A stretch of DNA of 14,620 nucleotides from Chloroflexota bacterium. GTDB taxonomy: Bacteria > Chloroflexota > Anaerolineae > Anaerolineales > Anaerolineaceae. A program made the position numbers and the translations under genes. Below, piece after piece: positions 14,095 to 14,620 of this stretch. The stretch is taken from assembly GCA_029265085.1 (NCBI GenBank), contig JAJUJY010000113.1, positions 1 through 14,620 on the forward strand, read 5' to 3'. How positions within the stretch are numbered: position 1 is the first letter of the stretch; every line of letters starts with the position of its first letter. Below the pieces are notes generated by a model. It was not told where the DNA came from and did no database searches. It was given only the letters and a program-made list of their open reading frames with translations.

Positions 14095-14620
14095 ATGAAT
14101 ATACCTGAAACAAAACGTTATGCGGCCCAGTTTGGTGACCGCGAAATTATCTTTGAGTCGGGCAAACTTGCTCCACAGGCTGGCGGCGCGGTGACTGTGC
14201 GCCTGGGCGACTCGATTGTTTTTGCGGCCGCCACAATGGGCGGCGTCCGGGAAGGAACCGATTTCTTCCCCCTGACAGTTGATTACGAAGAACGTATGTA
14301 TGCTGGTGGACGCATTCCAGGTTCTTTCTTCCGCCGCGAAGGGAAACCCAGCGAAGAAGCTATCCTGATTGCCCGTCTGACTGACCGCCCGCTGCGCCCG
14401 TTATTCAACAGCAACATGCGCAACGAAGTGCAAATTATCATGTTCTCCTTGTCCGCAGACCAGGAAAACCCGTTGGATATGCTGGCCGTCAATGCTGCTT
14501 CGGCTGCTTTGATGATCTCAGATATTCCTTGGGGCGGCCCTGTAGGTGCTGTGCGTATCGGCCGGATTGACGGTCAATTCGTGGTCAACCCAACTTTTGA
14601 ACAACGGGATGCCTCAGACC
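14095..14620 (+). CDS. pnp: polynucleotide phosphorylase, 5' part (runs off window)
   Basis: The first 175 residues of PNPase, the 3'-to-5' phosphorolytic exoribonuclease of the degradosome. The first RNase PH domain is clear: an N-terminal GKLAPQAGGAVTVRLGDSIVFAAAT, then DFFPLTVDYEERMYAGGRIPGSFFRREGKPSEEAILIARLTDRPLRPLF, where the FFRREGRPSE and RLxDRPxRPLF motifs are diagnostic. LSADQENPLDMLAVNAASAAL follows as in the family. The start is ATG 14095 with GAGAGGG ending 4 nt upstream; the second RNase PH, KH and S1 domains lie beyond the window. It stands downstream of rpsO behind a terminator and a long leader hairpin, and it shares the RNA 3'-end theme with the nucleotidyltransferase fusion at the other end of the window. 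Confidence 0.97.
   Translation, partial: MNIPETKRYAAQFGDREIIFESGKLAPQAGGAVTVRLGDSIVFAAATMGGVREGTDFFPLTVDYEERMYAGGRIPGSFFRREGKPSEEAILIARLTDRPLRPLFNSNMRNEVQIIMFSLSADQENPLDMLAVNAASAALMISDIPWGGPVGAVRIGRIDGQFVVNPTFEQRDASD

Noticed and set aside
1..14620. Search by eye for CRISPR repeats, transposase genes, tRNA genes and toxin-antitoxin pairs
   Set aside because: No spaced direct repeats, DDE transposase motifs, cloverleaf-like sequence or TA-like gene pair seen; the MazG-like protein is the housekeeping short type and not part of a toxin-antitoxin pair.

Overview
This 14.6-kb window looks like ordinary chromosome from a bacterium of the phylum Chloroflexota, most likely class Anaerolineae. That placement is an inference. 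It rests on the combination of a short archaeal-type prolyl-tRNA synthetase ending in a zinc domain and a C-terminal Tyr, an EF-G-2-type paralogue with altered GTPase motifs, a DHH/CBS/poly(A)-polymerase fusion protein, tandem GT87 membrane proteins, and the gene content around rpsO-pnp. GC content appears close to 50%. I see no mobile element, CRISPR array, tRNA or rRNA gene, and no gene-free stretch longer than 300 bases.

Layout. On the left, a MoeB/ThiF-like adenylyltransferase (minus strand, cut by the window edge) diverges from an 885-residue DHH-CBS-nucleotidyltransferase fusion, which is followed closely by a GNAT acetyltransferase. These two plus-strand genes run head-on into a minus-strand pair, a class I methyltransferase and a small lipoprotein, and the two convergent stop codons overlap. 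A compact divergent promoter region (about 5200-5340) separates the methyltransferase pair from the EF-G-like gene, which ends in a clear intrinsic terminator. A new promoter then starts a tightly packed plus-strand run: an unrecognised 72-residue protein, two GT87-type membrane proteins, a MazG-like pyrophosphohydrolase, a LOG-family protein, proS and a HEAT-like protein resembling the AlkD family. The window ends with rpsO, a strong terminator, and the first third or so of pnp.

How the genes relate. Much of the content concerns RNA and translation: tRNA 3'-end or poly(A) addition joined to a nanoRNA-type phosphoesterase, an EF-G paralogue, ProRS, S15 and PNPase. MazG and LOG are nucleotide-metabolism genes and the GT87 pair probably builds envelope glycans.

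The most interesting non-coding signals are two leader RNAs read directly from the sequence. The rpsO leader can form two mutually exclusive helices, the second looping out the Shine-Dalgarno and ending at the start codon. The pnp leader can form a nearly continuous 75-nt hairpin directly before its Shine-Dalgarno, reminiscent of the RNase III-processed pnp leader of enterobacteria. Several promoters share an extended -10 (TGnTAnAAT), and one lies so close to its ATG that the transcript is probably leaderless. I found no convincing undescribed defence or biosynthetic system.
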